DNA of 8,627 bases from Oscillospiraceae bacterium (GCA_017400025.1 JAFQAF010000008.1:1-8627); one strand, 5' to 3'; numbered from the stretch's first letter, positions 1 through 6,511 are shown. The notes: generated from the sequence alone by a model not told the origin. Translations and numbers: made by a program.

Positions 1-30
1 CACATTGAAGCAGTAAAAAAATACAAATAA
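1..30 (+). CDS. Possible C-terminal end of an upstream plus-strand gene (partial)
   Basis: Frame 1 is open from the window edge and reads HIEAVKKYK before a TAA at 28-30; the other two plus frames hit stops within 15 bases. A hairpin terminator follows 10 bases later and would suit a convergent gene. Only nine residues are visible, so no family can be assigned, and the open frame could be chance. Confidence 0.35.
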   Translation, partial: HIEAVKKYK

Positions 31-40
31 ACAAAAATAT

Positions 41-65
41 AACCGGCTGGTAATACCTGCCGGTT
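41..65. terminator. Bidirectional factor-independent terminator
   Basis: AACCGGC (41-47) pairs with GCCGGTT (59-65). Inside it GGT (49-51) can pair with ACC (55-57). A TTTTT run follows on the plus strand, and on the minus strand the stem is followed by TATATTTTTG. It lies 9 bases past the stop of the minus-strand AAA+ gene and can also end any plus-strand gene entering from the left. Confidence 0.75.
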
Positions 66-74
66 TTTATGCTT

Positions 75-1535
75 TTAGAGAAGAATGGTATTCAAATCTT
101 CAATTTCAAGAGTTGTCAGATCTTTATCTTCGATTTTTTCCATTGCGGCCAGCCTGTTTGCCTGATTTACAAGGGCTTTTTCAAAGAAGTTTCTCACATC
201 ACGGCCGTTGGCATAGTTTGCCGGTCTGTTTTCACAGCGCTTTGTGAAAAATTCAGCTGCAAATTTTTCAGCTTCTTCACTCAATACAAGGTCTGCTTTT
301 TTTGCATTGAGTTTGAGGATGCCTATCAGTTCCTCCGGTGTATAGTCATCAAAATGAAGATATTTATTGAATCTGGATTTAAGACCTGGGTTGGAATTAA
401 GGAATTCCTCCATAGGTTCAGGATATCCTGCTACAATAACAATCAGGTCATCACGGTTGTCTTCCATATATTTGAGAAGAGTATCGACAGCTTCAAAGCC
501 AAAGTCTGTAGCACCGCGGTTTACTGTAAGGGAATAGGCTTCATCTATGAAAAGCACACCGCCCATTGCTTTTTTTACAACATCCCGCACTTTGATTGCA
601 GTCTGGCCCACATAGCCGCCTACAAGGCCGCTGCGGTCAACTTCAGTCAGATGCCCTTTGGAAAGCAGCCCCATTGCTTTGTAGATTTCTGCCAGAAGTC
701 TGGCGATTGTTGTTTTGCCTGTACCCGGGTTGCCGCTGAAAACCATATGTAGACTCATATCCGGGCTGTCCATACCGCGTTCTTTACGGATATTGCGTAT
801 TTTTACAAGGTTAATCAGACTCTGTACGTCTTCCTTTACCTTTTTGAGACCGATAAGCTTATTAAGCTCCTCCATCAGTTCATCCAGAGTTTTTTCAGGT
901 TCTTTTTCTTCGGTTTCTTCGGTCTGTTGCCGTGTTTCTGCAGTCTGCACAGCTGCCGGCTGTGATGTTGCCGGCTGCTGTACTGAAGGTATCAAAGCAT
1001 CCGGATTAAGTTTTGAATTGCCGGTATCAATGGAAGAGAATGAAAGATTTGCTTTTTCAATGAATTTTGAGTCGATATAGTTCTGCAGAGATTCACAGAA
1101 GTAATTAAGGCCATAGGTTTCACTTTTGTGTATTCCGTCGCAGGCTATGTATTCCTGCCCAAGCTGTCTGTAAAGATTAAGAATAAGCTTTGATGTTTCG
1201 CTGACTGATTCAAGAGTGTTGTCTGCTTTTACAAAGGCTTTGAATACATAAGGCAGATTTCTGGTAAAATCAGCACCATATACTCTGTTTGCAATGGCGT
1301 GTTCGCGCATTTCTTTTACGGAATAGTCAAAACCGAGATAATCCTTTATGAATTTTGATTCAGCAGAGGTCAGCTTTGCATCGGAAAAACTGAGATTAAG
1401 CAGAAAATGAAACAATTCTCCGCGGAAAATTTCACGTGCAGGGGCAGTGTTGCTTTTATCCCATGCATCGCTTTTTTCCAGGGCATCACATAAGTTGTAA
1501 GCAGCAGTTATTGCATTTTTAAGTTTTACATTCAT
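75..1535 (-). CDS. CbxX/CfqX-family AAA+ ATPase with TerB-like N-terminal domain
   Basis: This is a 486-residue cytosolic AAA+ ATPase. Seen in the sequence: Walker A GNPGTGKT at 268-275, a pore-loop-like GLVGGYVGQ at 303-311, Walker B VLFIDEAY at 327-334, an arginine-finger candidate R388 in LKSRFN, and a sensor-2-like NGRDVRNF at 443-450. The order and spacing match the CbxX/CfqX (SpoVK-like) family, which includes the Rubisco activase CbbX and the type VII secretion ATPase EccA. Residues 1-160 are helical, with acidic 'D..lt..E..fi' stretches near 52-64 and 133-145 that resemble a TerB-like (tellurite-resistance) fold. A Q/T/E/P-rich linker (about 180-218) joins the two parts. The start is set by AGAGG 8 bases upstream. 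The ATG overlaps the stop of the upstream MmcQ/YjbR gene (ATGA), so the two are probably translationally coupled. The remodelling substrate is unknown; no Rubisco or ESX gene lies nearby. The ATPase call is firm; the TerB call is by eye. Confidence 0.92.
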   Translation of the reverse strand: MNVKLKNAITAAYNLCDALEKSDAWDKSNTAPAREIFRGELFHFLLNLSFSDAKLTSAESKFIKDYLGFDYSVKEMREHAIANRVYGADFTRNLPYVFKAFVKADNTLESVSETSKLILNLYRQLGQEYIACDGIHKSETYGLNYFCESLQNYIDSKFIEKANLSFSSIDTGNSKLNPDALIPSVQQPATSQPAAVQTAETRQQTEETEEKEPEKTLDELMEELNKLIGLKKVKEDVQSLINLVKIRNIRKERGMDSPDMSLHMVFSGNPGTGKTTIARLLAEIYKAMGLLSKGHLTEVDRSGLVGGYVGQTAIKVRDVVKKAMGGVLFIDEAYSLTVNRGATDFGFEAVDTLLKYMEDNRDDLIVIVAGYPEPMEEFLNSNPGLKSRFNKYLHFDDYTPEELIGILKLNAKKADLVLSEEAEKFAAEFFTKRCENRPANYANGRDVRNFFEKALVNQANRLAAMEKIEDKDLTTLEIEDLNTILL

Positions 1536-1867
1536 TTCTTTTTCCTCTTTTCAGTCAGCTTATAACTGTCCCGGAGCATCAGCATTATCTGCTCTTCATC
1601 AGCGTCTCCGCCGAGTATAACCATGCTCCAGTGTTCTTTGTTCATATGATATGCAGGCTTCACAGACTCAAAGCTTTCACGCCAGAAAGTTGCCCATTCG
1701 GGGGTGTTTTTAAAGTTTATACATTCATTTCCTTGATATGAATATACCAGCGCAAAAATCTTTTTGTTATCGCTGTGCCTTATGGCAGCCCAGTCAGAAT
1801 TATCAAAGGGATAATCAAGATATACATCTTTGAATTCCAGTAATTTGTCTATATAATATCGTTTCAT
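1532..1867 (-). CDS. MmcQ/YjbR-family protein (DUF419)
   Basis: This is a 111-residue protein of the MmcQ/YjbR family, small single-domain proteins with a CyaY-like fold often labelled DNA-binding, though their role is poorly defined. The family pattern is visible: DYPFDNSDWAAIRH near the N-terminus, KKIFALVY, then CINFKNTPEWATFWRESF, and the hallmark PAYHMNKEHWSMV around residues 71-83. The length is normal for the family, and the tail is very basic (EKRKKK). The start is the only ATG that keeps the whole domain, and an in-frame stop lies 16 bases upstream. There is no clear Shine-Dalgarno before it, and the predicted transcription start falls at or next to the ATG. It is the first gene of an operon with the AAA+ ATPase, overlapping it by 4 bases. 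Family assignment is firm; function is unknown. Confidence 0.9.
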   Translation of the reverse strand: MKRYYIDKLLEFKDVYLDYPFDNSDWAAIRHSDNKKIFALVYSYQGNECINFKNTPEWATFWRESFESVKPAYHMNKEHWSMVILGGDADEEQIMLMLRDSYKLTEKRKKK

Positions 1868-1874
1868 ATAATTA

Positions 1875-1903
1875 ACTTTAAACTAATTTACACATACTGT
1901 CAA
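1875..1903 (-). promoter_or_regulatory. Promoter for the MmcQ/YjbR-AAA+ operon
   Basis: Read on the minus strand there is a perfect -35 TTGACA (1903-1898), a 17-base spacer and a weaker -10 TAAAGT (1880-1875). Transcription would begin near 1868, immediately before the ATG at 1867. The -35 is strong, the -10 only moderate (4 of 6). Confidence 0.5.
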
Positions 1904-1910
1904 TCATAAC

Positions 1911-1939
1911 TTGAAGGTGAATAATAAGTAATATATAAT
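1911..1939 (+). promoter_or_regulatory. Promoter for the phosphoesterase operon
   Basis: TTGAAG (1911-1916), a 17-base spacer and a perfect TATAAT (1934-1939). The start point would be near 1946, leaving a leader of about 28 bases with GAGGG at 1965-1969. The promoter is back to back with that of the MmcQ operon; the two -35 boxes lie only 7 bases apart. Confidence 0.75.
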
Positions 1940-1973
1940 AAATCTATAAGCTTTGATGTTTTGTGAGGGTAAT

Positions 1974-3248
1974 ATGAAAAAACTTATCTGTATTTTGTTG
2001 CTGATTTCAATGATCTTTACTGTTTCCTGCGGACGGAAACCATCTGCAATAGATGAAATAACAATATTTCATGCTACGGATATGCATTATCTGTCCCAGC
2101 AGCTGACGGAAAATTCACCGGCTTTTGTTGAAATGATTCAGAACGGTGACGGTAAAATGGTGCATTATATAGATCCCATAATGGATGCATTTGTGGCAGA
2201 TGTAATAGCTGCCAGGCCAGACTATCTGGTTATAAGCGGAGATATAACTTTTAACGGTGAAAAATTAAGCCACGTTGACCTTACACATAAACTTGCAACA
2301 ATCGAAAAAAATGGTGTTCAGGTGTTGGTCCTGCCGGGCAATCATGACATAGACTATCCATTCTGCTATGGATACGGGCAGACCCAGCGTTATCCTGCAG
2401 AGAGAATGAAAGATGAAGATTTTGAGAATTTATATGCGGATTTCGGTCTGAAACAGGCATATACCCGCGATAAAGCTTCTTTCAGTTATATGTACAGGCT
2501 TACTGATAAAATCACACTTATAGCATTGGATACAAACCGTGGCGGCGGTAAGGGAATAGTTGCAACAGAAACCCTTGCCTGGCTGGAAGAACAGCTTTCA
2601 AAGTCTTCTGAAGACACAGTTTTTATCAGTATGACACATCAGAATCTGCTGTCTCATTTCGGAGAAGAATCTTTTACAAACAGCTACACAATTATCAACA
2701 ATCAGCCGGTTATAGAGCTGTATGAAAAGTATGGTGTGAAATTTAATCTGAGTGGACATATACATACACAGCATATTTACAGCGAAGGGAATATAACAGA
2801 TATTGCAACAGAAAGTATGGCAGTGCTGCCCTGCAATTATGGTGTGATTGACATAGACAGGGACAGTATTGACTACACAACACAGTCTGTAAATGTACAG
2901 CAGTGGGCAACAGAAAACCAAAAGACATATGAAAACCTGCTGAATTTCAATGACTATGCCAGAGATTTCTATATAAAATCACAGTCAGCGCTCAGTATGC
3001 ACACACTGGCGGAGACACGGATTTCAGAACAGGACCGGCAGCTTATGTCTGATTTTTTTGCTGAACTGAATATTTATTATTTCCCCGGTACAATAGATAA
3101 ATACTATGATTATCTCGTCAGAACAGAAGGATATAAAAAATGGCTTGAAAAAGGCGGAGATTTATGGCATTATCAATATGTAATGGCAAGGATGGAAGAA
3201 GGGCATAATGGTATACCCCACAACAGCCGGACCATTGCTATAAACTGA
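1974..3248 (+). CDS. Calcineurin-like metallophosphoesterase lipoprotein
   Basis: This is a 424-residue secreted, lipid-anchored phosphoesterase. The chosen ATG (1974) gives a classic lipoprotein signal: MKK, a hydrophobic core, then TVSC with the lipidated cysteine at 19. GAGGG lies 4 bases upstream of this ATG. A TTG/ATG 18-21 bases further upstream would add a useless MFCEGN extension. The full metal-binding set of the calcineurin-like fold is present: D36-x-H38 (ATDMHY), GD 89-90 (ISGDITFNGE), GNHD 122-125, H222 (MTHQN) and GHIH 261-264. The active enzyme should bind two metal ions and hydrolyse a phosphomonoester or phosphodiester outside the membrane. Residues from about 300 to 424 form a C-terminal extension, rich in Tyr and acidic residues, that I do not recognise. 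The gene is followed 18 bases later by yfcE and shares its terminator. The substrate cannot be read from sequence; nucleotides, teichoic acid or phospholipid head groups are possible. Confidence 0.9.
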   Translation: MKKLICILLLISMIFTVSCGRKPSAIDEITIFHATDMHYLSQQLTENSPAFVEMIQNGDGKMVHYIDPIMDAFVADVIAARPDYLVISGDITFNGEKLSHVDLTHKLATIEKNGVQVLVLPGNHDIDYPFCYGYGQTQRYPAERMKDEDFENLYADFGLKQAYTRDKASFSYMYRLTDKITLIALDTNRGGGKGIVATETLAWLEEQLSKSSEDTVFISMTHQNLLSHFGEESFTNSYTIINNQPVIELYEKYGVKFNLSGHIHTQHIYSEGNITDIATESMAVLPCNYGVIDIDRDSIDYTTQSVNVQQWATENQKTYENLLNFNDYARDFYIKSQSALSMHTLAETRISEQDRQLMSDFFAELNIYYFPGTIDKYYDYLVRTEGYKKWLEKGGDLWHYQYVMARMEEGHNGIPHNSRTIAIN

Positions 3249-3266
3249 CATACGGGAGAATTTTTT

Positions 3267-3818
3267 ATGAAATTGATGATAGTATCCGATATACACGGTT
3301 CAGCTTATTACTGCCAGAAAATGCTGGACTGTTATTCAAAGGAAAAAGCTGATAAACTGGTTATTCTGGGGGATGTTCTGTACCACGGGCCAAGAAATGA
3401 CCTGCCACAGGAATATGCACCAAAAAAAGTGATTGAAATGCTGAACGGCATTAAAGAAGAAATACTGTGTGTAAGAGGCAACTGTGACACAGAGGTAGAC
3501 CAGATGGTGCTGCAGTTTCCTATAATGGCTGAATATGCAATTCTTTACTGGAGTGGTAAGATGGTATTTGTAACCCACGGCCACAATTTTAATCTTGATA
3601 ATCTTCCTATGCTTAAAAAGGGGGATATTCTGTTGCACGGCCATACACATATTCCAGCATGTGAAAAATCAGGAGATATAACATATGTGAACCCGGGTTC
3701 GGTATCAATTCCTAAACAGAACAGCCGGCACAGTTATATCATACTTAATGACGATGGCATATCCTTTAAAGACCTTGATGGTGAGGAATACAGGAAAGTA
3801 TCCCTGGCTGAACTGTAA
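3267..3818 (+). CDS. yfcE: YfcE-type phosphodiesterase
   Basis: This 183-residue protein closely follows Escherichia coli YfcE (184 residues), a metal-dependent cytosolic phosphodiesterase characterised on artificial substrates such as bis-p-nitrophenyl phosphate; its natural substrate is uncertain. Shared stretches include MKLM..SDIHGS at the start, LVILGDVLYHGPRN (31-44), VRGNCDTEVDQM (69-80), THGHNF (103-108), GHTH (125-128) and VNPGSVSIPK (141-150). Metal ligands visible are D8, H10, D36, N72, H104, H126 and H128. There is no signal peptide, unlike the neighbouring lipoprotein. GGGAGA sits 7 bases before the ATG. It is the second gene of the operon and is followed by a terminator 8 bases after the stop. 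The family call is secure; the gene name is by resemblance. Confidence 0.93.
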   Translation: MKLMIVSDIHGSAYYCQKMLDCYSKEKADKLVILGDVLYHGPRNDLPQEYAPKKVIEMLNGIKEEILCVRGNCDTEVDQMVLQFPIMAEYAILYWSGKMVFVTHGHNFNLDNLPMLKKGDILLHGHTHIPACEKSGDITYVNPGSVSIPKQNSRHSYIILNDDGISFKDLDGEEYRKVSLAEL

Positions 3819-3826
3819 ATACATTA

Positions 3827-3858
3827 AAAATCCCTGCGGACTGTTCCACAGGGATTTT
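3827..3858. terminator. Bidirectional terminator between convergent genes
   Basis: AAAATCCCTG (3827-3836) pairs with CAGGGATTTT (3849-3858). GGA/TCC inside extend the stem around a CTGT loop. T-rich runs follow on the plus strand (TATTATTTTTT) and on the minus strand. It ends 2 bases before the stop codon of the minus-strand dehydrogenase, so it serves both that gene and yfcE. Confidence 0.88.
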
Positions 3859-3859
3859 A

Positions 3860-4843
3860 TTATTTTTTGCGGTATCCGGTAGAAAAGTCCACCTGAGTTA
3901 TAAGAGGTTCGTTGTTTATCATTCTTGTCGCATTTTCAATAAATATATTTTCGATATTTTCAATTGTTTCAAGAGCGTGGTATCCGCCGGATATATGAGG
4001 GGTAATAATTGCATTTTTCATTTTCCAGAGAGGATGATAAGAGGGGAGAGGTTCAGGGTTTGTTACATCCAGAATAGCGCCGCCAATTGAATCAGTTTCC
4101 AGTGCGGCTGTCAGTGCTTCAGTGTCTATTGCATTACCTCTGCCTACATTTATAATAACAGCATCGTTTTTCATAAGAGAAAGCTGTTTTTCACTGATTA
4201 TATTTTCTGTATATTTTGAATTTGGCAGGCCGCGAGCGACTGTATCCATTTCCGGCAGCAGTCTGTCCAGTGCGTCCAGAGTGTTTACAGACCGGACATA
4301 ATCAGGGATACCGTTCATCGTTCTTTTTATAGCGTGTATCTCTGCACCAAGAGCATGCATCTTCTGTGCAAAGTGGCTTCCTATATCTCCAAGGCCTACT
4401 ACCAGCACTTTACTGCCATTTACAGTTTTTGAAAAACCAAGGTCAGTCCACCGGCCGCTGAACTGATTGTCTCTGTAAAGATGGAACTTTTTGGTCATAG
4501 ACATAATACCGGCAACCATATATTCGGCGATTGCATGGCCATATACACCGGTGGCATTGGTAAGAACAGTTTCAGCAGGGTCAATCAGACCGCAATTTGT
4601 ATATACATCAGCGCCGGAAGATGCAAGCTGAAGCCATTTAAGGTTTTCGCATTTTGCCAGGGTGTGTATGCTTGGGTTGCCGATAATTACACTTGCGTTT
4701 TTCAGTTCCTCATCTGTAAAAGGATGTGTTCTGTATATTTCATTGTTTCTGACAACAACTCTGTACCTGCTTTCCAGTATATCAACAAGTTTTTCCAGGT
4801 TTTCTTCACGCATACGTGTGCGTATCAGGCATATTTCTTTCAT
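3860..4843 (-). CDS. D-isomer-specific 2-hydroxyacid dehydrogenase
   Basis: This 327-residue cytosolic NAD(P)-dependent oxidoreductase should interconvert a 2-keto acid and the D-2-hydroxy acid. Evidence: the dinucleotide motif GLGDIG at 150-155 in the Rossmann domain, and the family catalytic triad R235 (INVGRGNAID), E264 (NPEPLP) and H283 (TPHISGG). The signature MKNDAVIINVGRG is intact, and the length is typical (310-340). After the second Rossmann strand the sequence is HAIKRT (170-175) instead of an acidic residue; in this family basic residues there usually favour NADPH, so NADP preference is inferred. The region around 202-209 (VARGLPNS) differs from the usual VALALPxT. The start is supported by GGAGTG about 6 bases upstream. 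The gene stands alone between its own promoter and terminator. The exact substrate (glyoxylate, hydroxypyruvate, pyruvate or a branched keto acid) cannot be told. Confidence 0.92.
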   Translation of the reverse strand: MKEICLIRTRMREENLEKLVDILESRYRVVVRNNEIYRTHPFTDEELKNASVIIGNPSIHTLAKCENLKWLQLASSGADVYTNCGLIDPAETVLTNATGVYGHAIAEYMVAGIMSMTKKFHLYRDNQFSGRWTDLGFSKTVNGSKVLVVGLGDIGSHFAQKMHALGAEIHAIKRTMNGIPDYVRSVNTLDALDRLLPEMDTVARGLPNSKYTENIISEKQLSLMKNDAVIINVGRGNAIDTEALTAALETDSIGGAILDVTNPEPLPSYHPLWKMKNAIITPHISGGYHALETIENIENIFIENATRMINNEPLITQVDFSTGYRKK

Positions 4844-4847
4844 TATT

Positions 4848-4853
4848 CACTCC
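4848..4853 (-). promoter_or_regulatory. Ribosome binding site of the dehydrogenase
   Basis: GGAGTG on the minus strand, about 6 bases before the ATG at 4843. It fixes the start of the dehydrogenase at MKEICLIR. Confidence 0.7.
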
Positions 4854-4874
4854 ATAAATATTCGTTTACTCGAT

Positions 4875-4902
4875 TTTATATACAGTTATTTATATTTGTC
4901 AA
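4875..4902 (-). promoter_or_regulatory. Promoter for the 2-hydroxyacid dehydrogenase
   Basis: On the minus strand there is a perfect -35 TTGACA (4902-4897), a 16-base spacer and -10 TATAAA (4880-4875). The predicted start is near 4868, giving a leader of about 25 bases that contains the GGAGTG site. Confidence 0.75.
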
Positions 4903-5127
4903 CTGCTTTTTCGGGAAATAATTAATAAAAATAAATTTCATTGACAAAGTTAGACAAAAATATGGTGAATGAGTTGTACACAATAAACAAATATATTTGA
5001 CAATAAAAGATATGAAATAATTTGTTAAAAACTTAATTTGTGCTTAGTGCATAAAAATAAATAAACAGCGGCGGTTAAATTGTGCAATGTAATGAAAATA
5101 TGTGTTATTTGTATGCGAAAAAAATTA

Positions 5128-5156
5128 TTGACTAATTATAAAAAAAGTGTGATAAT
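5128..5156 (+). promoter_or_regulatory. Strong extended -10 promoter for the transporter
   Basis: TTGACT (5128-5133), a 17-base spacer and GATAAT (5151-5156), with a TG one base upstream of the -10 (5148-5149). The predicted start near 5163 gives a leader of about 70 bases. Confidence 0.8.
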
Positions 5157-5164
5157 TTATGCAT

Positions 5165-5201
5165 GTTATTTTAAATACTGTTTTATCAGCTATCAAATAA
5201 C
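5165..5201 (+). other. Predicted 5'-end stem-loop in the transporter leader
   Basis: GTTATTT (5165-5171) pairs with AAATAAC (5195-5201). Within it ATA (5175-5177) pairs with TAT (5191-5193), and CTG (5178-5180) with CAG (5187-5189), around a TTTTAT loop. It begins within a few bases of the predicted transcription start, where such stems commonly protect mRNA from 5'-end decay. The pairs are mostly A-U, so stability is modest. Confidence 0.45.
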
Positions 5202-5233
5202 AAAGAAAAGTTTTATAAGAGAGGAAAACTATT

Positions 5234-6421
5234 ATGACATTTACTTGGACTCCGATGATGTGTTTCGCTGTTATTGCATTTGCGTTTGTAGTAGGCGAAT
5301 TCTGTTCAAGACTCACAAAAGGCTATGTTTCAGCTATGGTTTTTGGCTGTTTCGTGGCTATGGGCCTTTTCTGGTCCGGATTTATTCCTGCAACTGTTGC
5401 TACAGACTCTACACTGTTACCAACTCTTTATAGCATTGGTATTGCATTCCTGCTTATCAATATGGGTACTTCCATTGATATTGAAAGCCTTATTCAGGAA
5501 TGGAAAACTGTTGTTGTTTGCTGTGCTGGTCTTGTAGGTATCGGTATTCTTGCATTTACAGTAGGTAATGCCCTGTTTGGCAAAGAATATTCTCTTGTTG
5601 CTGCACCTGTTGTTTCAGGTGGTGTAATTGCTTATCAGATCGTTTCTGAAGCTGCAGTTACAGCAGGTAAACCAGTGTTTTCAGGTTTTGCTGCACTGGT
5701 TCTTGCTTTCCAGTCTATGGTAGGTATGCCTGTTGCTTCTTTCTGTCTGAAGAAAGAACTTATCAGCGCAAAAGCTAAAGGTATGTTCAGCGCAGAAGGC
5801 GAAAAGAAATCTTCTTTCAAACTTCCTGAAACAAATCTCTTTAAAGATCCATCCCCAGCTTCTGATACAGCTACACTCAAATTCTTCAAACTTTCTATAG
5901 TTGCAATTATAGGCTACTGCCTGTCTACATATGTTGTTCCAGCCATCAACGTTAATATCATGTATCTTATTGTTGGTGTTATTGCAAGAAAAATCAATTT
6001 CCTGCAGAAAGAACCTCTCAGAGCAGCAGGCGGTTACGGTTATGTAATGCTGTGTATGTATGCTCTTACATTCAATGGCTTCGCAACAGTATCTCCATCT
6101 GACGCATTGGGCTTTATTTACCCACTGTTCGGTACACTGGTTCTTGGCGTTATAGGTATTGCTATCATGTCCCTTATCGCCGGCAAAATCGTTGGCTACA
6201 ACCCATTTGTTTCCATCGCTTGTGGCGTTACAGCTCTGTTCGGCTATCCAGGTACAGAAATCCTGTCCAACGAAGTTGTAAACTCTATGGATGATTTCAC
6301 AGCAGAAGAAAAAGAAAAAGCTCTGGCTTATGTAATGCCAAAAATGATCGTTGGCGGTTTCACAACAGTTACAATCGCATCTGTTGTATTCGCAGGTATC
6401 ATCGCTCCAATGATTTTCTAA
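5234..6421 (+). CDS. Polytopic membrane transporter, GltS/ESS-like
   Basis: This 395-residue integral membrane protein has about ten to twelve hydrophobic segments: near 8-26, 32-50, 63-78, 92-112, 120-140, 148-170, 217-236, 238-251, 267-285, 290-318, 322-340 and 370-392. A charged cytoplasmic-looking loop (172-215) splits it into two halves. Each half carries a small-residue re-entrant-type motif: VVSGGVIAYQIVSEA (126-140) and IACGVTALFGYPGTEIL (328-344). These resemble the paired Gly-rich motifs of the GltS sodium/glutamate symporter and suggest the two-fold inverted repeat of ESS-type carriers. That resemblance is by eye and the overall identity is low, so the substrate (an anionic amino acid, dipeptide or carboxylate) is inference. 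The start has GAGG 9 bases upstream. Gly codons are almost only GGT/GGC and Arg is AGA, a bias shared with the next gene. A terminator hairpin follows the stop. Confidence 0.75.
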   Translation: MTFTWTPMMCFAVIAFAFVVGEFCSRLTKGYVSAMVFGCFVAMGLFWSGFIPATVATDSTLLPTLYSIGIAFLLINMGTSIDIESLIQEWKTVVVCCAGLVGIGILAFTVGNALFGKEYSLVAAPVVSGGVIAYQIVSEAAVTAGKPVFSGFAALVLAFQSMVGMPVASFCLKKELISAKAKGMFSAEGEKKSSFKLPETNLFKDPSPASDTATLKFFKLSIVAIIGYCLSTYVVPAINVNIMYLIVGVIARKINFLQKEPLRAAGGYGYVMLCMYALTFNGFATVSPSDALGFIYPLFGTLVLGVIGIAIMSLIAGKIVGYNPFVSIACGVTALFGYPGTEILSNEVVNSMDDFTAEEKEKALAYVMPKMIVGGFTTVTIASVVFAGIIAPMIF

Positions 6422-6435
6422 TCAGTTCTGACTTT

Positions 6436-6464
6436 AAAAGACGGATATTATTTATCCGTCTTTT
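6436..6464 (+). terminator. Intercistronic terminator after the transporter gene
   Basis: AAAAGACGGATA (6436-6447) pairs perfectly with TATCCGTCTTTT (6453-6464) around a 5-base loop, followed by further Ts (TTTATT). It lies 15 bases past the transporter stop and only 47 bases before the amidohydrolase ATG. It probably ends most transcripts after the first gene and lets a fraction through. Confidence 0.85.
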
Positions 6465-6511
6465 TTTATTAAAAACGTATATTAACAAAACAGAATACAG
6501 AGGTAAAAATT

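Larger units (their letters stand above)
4844..5233. other. AT-rich divergent intergenic regulatory region
   Basis: About 390 bases without a gene. It holds the dehydrogenase promoter at the left end and the transporter promoter and leader at the right end. The middle (about 4910-5120) is very AT-rich, with two further TTGACA boxes (4941-4946 and 4997-5002) that lack a convincing -10, and a short ATTG-TG-CAAT inverted repeat at 5079-5088. I see no tRNA, small coding gene or recognised riboswitch. The unexplained length suggests regulator binding, but no operator can be named. Confidence 0.6.

Noticed and set aside
69..752. Long plus-strand open frame opposite the AAA+ ATPase gene
   Set aside because: It is antisense to a gene with intact Walker motifs, has a Cys/Phe/His-rich composition with no recognisable domain, and lacks a ribosome binding site.
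75..1535. AAA+ ATPase as EccA of a type VII secretion system or as a Rubisco activase
   Set aside because: No secretion or carbon-fixation genes are nearby, and the N-terminal domain looks TerB-like, not like the TPR region of EccA.
1953..1973. Upstream TTG/ATG start for the lipoprotein phosphoesterase
   Set aside because: It would place residues before the MKK lipoprotein signal, and the GAGGG site fits the ATG at 1974.
4941..5025. TTGACA boxes at 4941 and 4997 as plus-strand promoters
   Set aside because: No acceptable -10 occurs at 16-18 bases, whereas the TTGACT/GATAAT pair at 5128-5156 is near ideal and closer to the gene.
5079..5088. ATTG-TG-CAAT inverted repeat as an operator
   Set aside because: Only four base pairs per arm in AT-rich DNA; expected by chance and not matching a known regulator site.
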